Shown here piece after piece: positions 62,691-64,000 of a stretch of 64,000 nt of DNA. Source of the DNA: Streptomyces sp. V4I2 (GTDB lineage Bacteria > Actinomycetota > Actinomycetes > Streptomycetales > Streptomycetaceae); assembly GCF_030817655.1 (NCBI RefSeq), contig NZ_JAUSZM010000003.1, forward strand, positions 7,130,001 to 7,194,000, read 5' to 3'. Below the pieces are notes generated by a model, which worked only from the letters and a program-made list of their open reading frames with translations, did not search any database and was not told where the DNA came from. A program made the translations under genes and the position numbers. Every line of letters begins with the position of its first letter. Position 1 is the first letter of the stretch.

Positions 62691-63336
62691 CCACCGCGAG
62701 CGCCTCGACCAGCGTGGAGGTCTGCGGGTCCCGCCGTGCCGTCACCGACAGGACCGCCACGAACTGCTCCACCAGCCAGTCCCGCAGCTCGTCGGCGGGC
62801 GGCTGCTTGTTCTCGTCCAGCCAGATGAGGGAGGCCGCCTCCACCGCCGTGATCCACATCCGGACGGTCATCCGGAGGCGGGGGCCGGGGTCCGTGACCT
62901 CCAGGTGCCGCATGATGTGCTCGGCCGCGGCCCGCCGTACGCCGTCCACTGTGGCCGTCGTACGGGACGTCTCGACGACGCTGCCGCCCTGGAGCAGCGC
63001 GCTGAAGCCGGCGTCGTGCTCGTCGACGAAGGTGAGGTAGCGGTCCAGGGCGCGGGCGAGGCGGGGGAGGAGGGGGCCCTGGCGGGGCTCGTCGAAGCAC
63101 TGCTGGAGTTCCTCGGCGGCGGACCGGAGGGCGGCCTCGTACAGCTGCTGCTTGCCGCCCGGGAAGTACCGGTACACGAGCGGCCGTGACACTCCGGCCG
63201 CCTCCGCCACGTCGTCGAGCGACACGTCCTCGGGCACCCGGTGCGCGAAGAGCGACAGCGCGGCGTCGAGCAGCTGACTGCGCCGCTCCTCGACGCTGAG
63301 GCGGCGGTAGGCGGGAGTGGGGGCCGAGGGGGTCAT
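62683..63336 (-). CDS. TetR-family regulator near the diiron oxygenase
   Basis: 217-aa TetR protein: HTH in ERRSQLLDAALSLFAHRVPE, DVSLDDVAEAAGVSRPLVYR and YFPGGKQQLYEAAL (residues about 17-65), then a helical ligand domain ending in RMWITAVEAASLIWLDE. ATG at 63336 matches the conserved start of the domain; an in-frame longer start to 63399 is possible. It follows the oxygenase on the same strand after about 98 bp, and may regulate it. The hypothetical gene downstream overlaps its stop. Confidence 0.9.
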   Translation of the reverse strand: MTPSAPTPAYRRLSVEERRSQLLDAALSLFAHRVPEDVSLDDVAEAAGVSRPLVYRYFPGGKQQLYEAALRSAAEELQQCFDEPRQGPLLPRLARALDRYLTFVDEHDAGFSALLQGGSVVETSRTTATVDGVRRAAAEHIMRHLEVTDPGPRLRMTVRMWITAVEAASLIWLDENKQPPADELRDWLVEQFVAVLSVTARRDPQTSTLVEALAVDG

Positions 63337-63433
63337 GACGGGCAGCGTAACCGGCATGCCTCGGCAGGTGAGCGGGCGAACCGGCCGGTACTCGGCCACC
63401 AGGCCTAGATCAGCAGACCCTGGCCACCAGGCC

Positions 63434-64000
63434 CTAGGCCAGCAGGCCGGAGGACCTCCACAGCCGCCGCCCGGCTCCCCTCAGCACCCCGATGTCGTCC
63501 AGGAAGTCCGTCAGCTTCTTCGCCCCCGTCTGCATGACCTCCCGCCGATGCACGCTCGCCTTCACCTGGGCCATGGCCTCCCGGCGGTCCAGCCCCACGT
63601 TCGGGTACACCTCGGGGTTCACGAACGCCACCGAGAACACCCGCGCGAACTCGCCGGAGGTGATCCGGGTGAACTCCTGCGACCACTTCGGCGCCGTCAG
63701 CATCTGGCGCCGCAGCTCCTCCCGGGCGTACCGCACATGGCGGGCCTCCTCGACCACGTGGATCCGGGTGACCCCGCGGATCAGGGTCTGCACCCGCTCG
63801 TCCGGGAAGGTCAGCCGCTGCATCCAGTCGAGGACCTCCTCGCCGAGCAGCGTGGCGGTGAAGGAACCCGGTGTGGTGGAGATGGTCTTGAACAGCCGGC
63901 CGAGGTGCTGGTGTGCCCGGCTCACCGGGTACCAGGGCGTCCCGCCCTGCGAGATCAGCCGGGCGAACATCTTGGAGTGGCGGCACTCGTCCTCGATCTC
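63434..64000 (-). CDS. AurF-type diiron N-oxygenase family protein, 5' end missing
   Basis: The visible C-terminal 188 residues belong to the p-aminobenzoate N-oxygenase (AurF-like) diiron family. Metal-ligand motifs are EIEDECRHSKMFARL at the window edge and HVVEEARHVRYAREEL near 80 residues later. The N-terminal ligand helices (ExxxE and more) lie outside. Family members oxidise an aromatic amine to a nitro group, but many are uncharacterised. Upstream part runs beyond the window, so operon start and product are unknown. Confidence 0.85.
   Translation of the reverse strand, partial: EIEDECRHSKMFARLISQGGTPWYPVSRAHQHLGRLFKTISTTPGSFTATLLGEEVLDWMQRLTFPDERVQTLIRGVTRIHVVEEARHVRYAREELRRQMLTAPKWSQEFTRITSGEFARVFSVAFVNPEVYPNVGLDRREAMAQVKASVHRREVMQTGAKKLTDFLDDIGVLRGAGRRLWRSSGLLA

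Overview
The window is high-GC DNA with strong third-position G/C bias, many GTG starts and frequent 1-4 base gene overlaps. Gene content (das/nagB, wblE, sigH with its antagonist, an Esh-type cyclic-nucleotide/encapsulin protein, sodN/sodX, kgd, lon, a conservon) points to a Streptomyces chromosome. From memory the order follows the S. coelicolor segment running from dasC through nagB, wblE, sigH, eshB, sodN, the malic enzyme gene and kgd to lon. The species itself cannot be named from the sequence alone.

Layout. 1-4.9 kb: end of the das N-acetylglucosamine/chitobiose uptake operon (dasC, dasD), a repeat-rich gap, nagB with a DasR-type operator, and a short-chain dehydrogenase divergent from its TetR regulator. 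6-11.9 kb: signalling block with a PdtaS-like histidine kinase, wblE, a diacylglycerol-kinase-family protein, and stress sigma factor SigH with its RsbW-like antagonist. 12-19 kb: antiporter, PLP enzyme and peptidoglycan amidase, then a family 2B encapsulin (eshB), a polyprenyl diphosphate synthase that is probably its cargo, and a GNAT gene. 19.4-28.2 kb: the most accessory-looking stretch, with TetR/DHFR-like genes, an ECF42 sigma factor with its DGPF/YCII partner, a PiT transporter, and a GNAT-aminotransferase fusion coupled to a CdsA-like gene. 28.6-34 kb: sodN/sodX, a CGNR regulator, a methyltransferase and a polar-amino-acid ABC transporter. 34.5-42 kb: malic enzyme, a quinone-oxidoreductase-like enzyme, an HTH plus stand-alone Clp-N-domain pair, and a PadR/DUF4097 pair. 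42-55 kb: kgd, a two-component system, a membrane protein, lon with an HspR-type operator, a MarR regulator and a PP2C-like phosphatase. 55.5-61.2 kb: a conservon (sensor kinase, roadblock, DUF742, GTPase) followed by a styrene-monooxygenase-like flavoprotein. 61-64 kb: NlpC/P60 hydrolase, TetR regulator and a truncated AurF-type diiron oxygenase.

Two things stand out. First, an element of about 365 bp occurs three times (2538-2903, 19068-19430, 36190-36554) in gene-free DNA. Several short hairpins inside it are kept by paired base changes between copies, while reading frames are not kept, which suggests a structured RNA or a DNA-hairpin mobile element. I do not recognise it. Second, eshB and its neighbour look like a protein nanocompartment enclosing an isoprenoid synthase. 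Recognisable control sites include two DasR-type operators, a CRP-type site before wblE, a BldD-type box before the sigH operon, a predicted ECF42 promoter, an HspR/HAIR site before lon and several unassigned palindromes. No rRNA, tRNA, CRISPR array, transposase or phage gene was seen.
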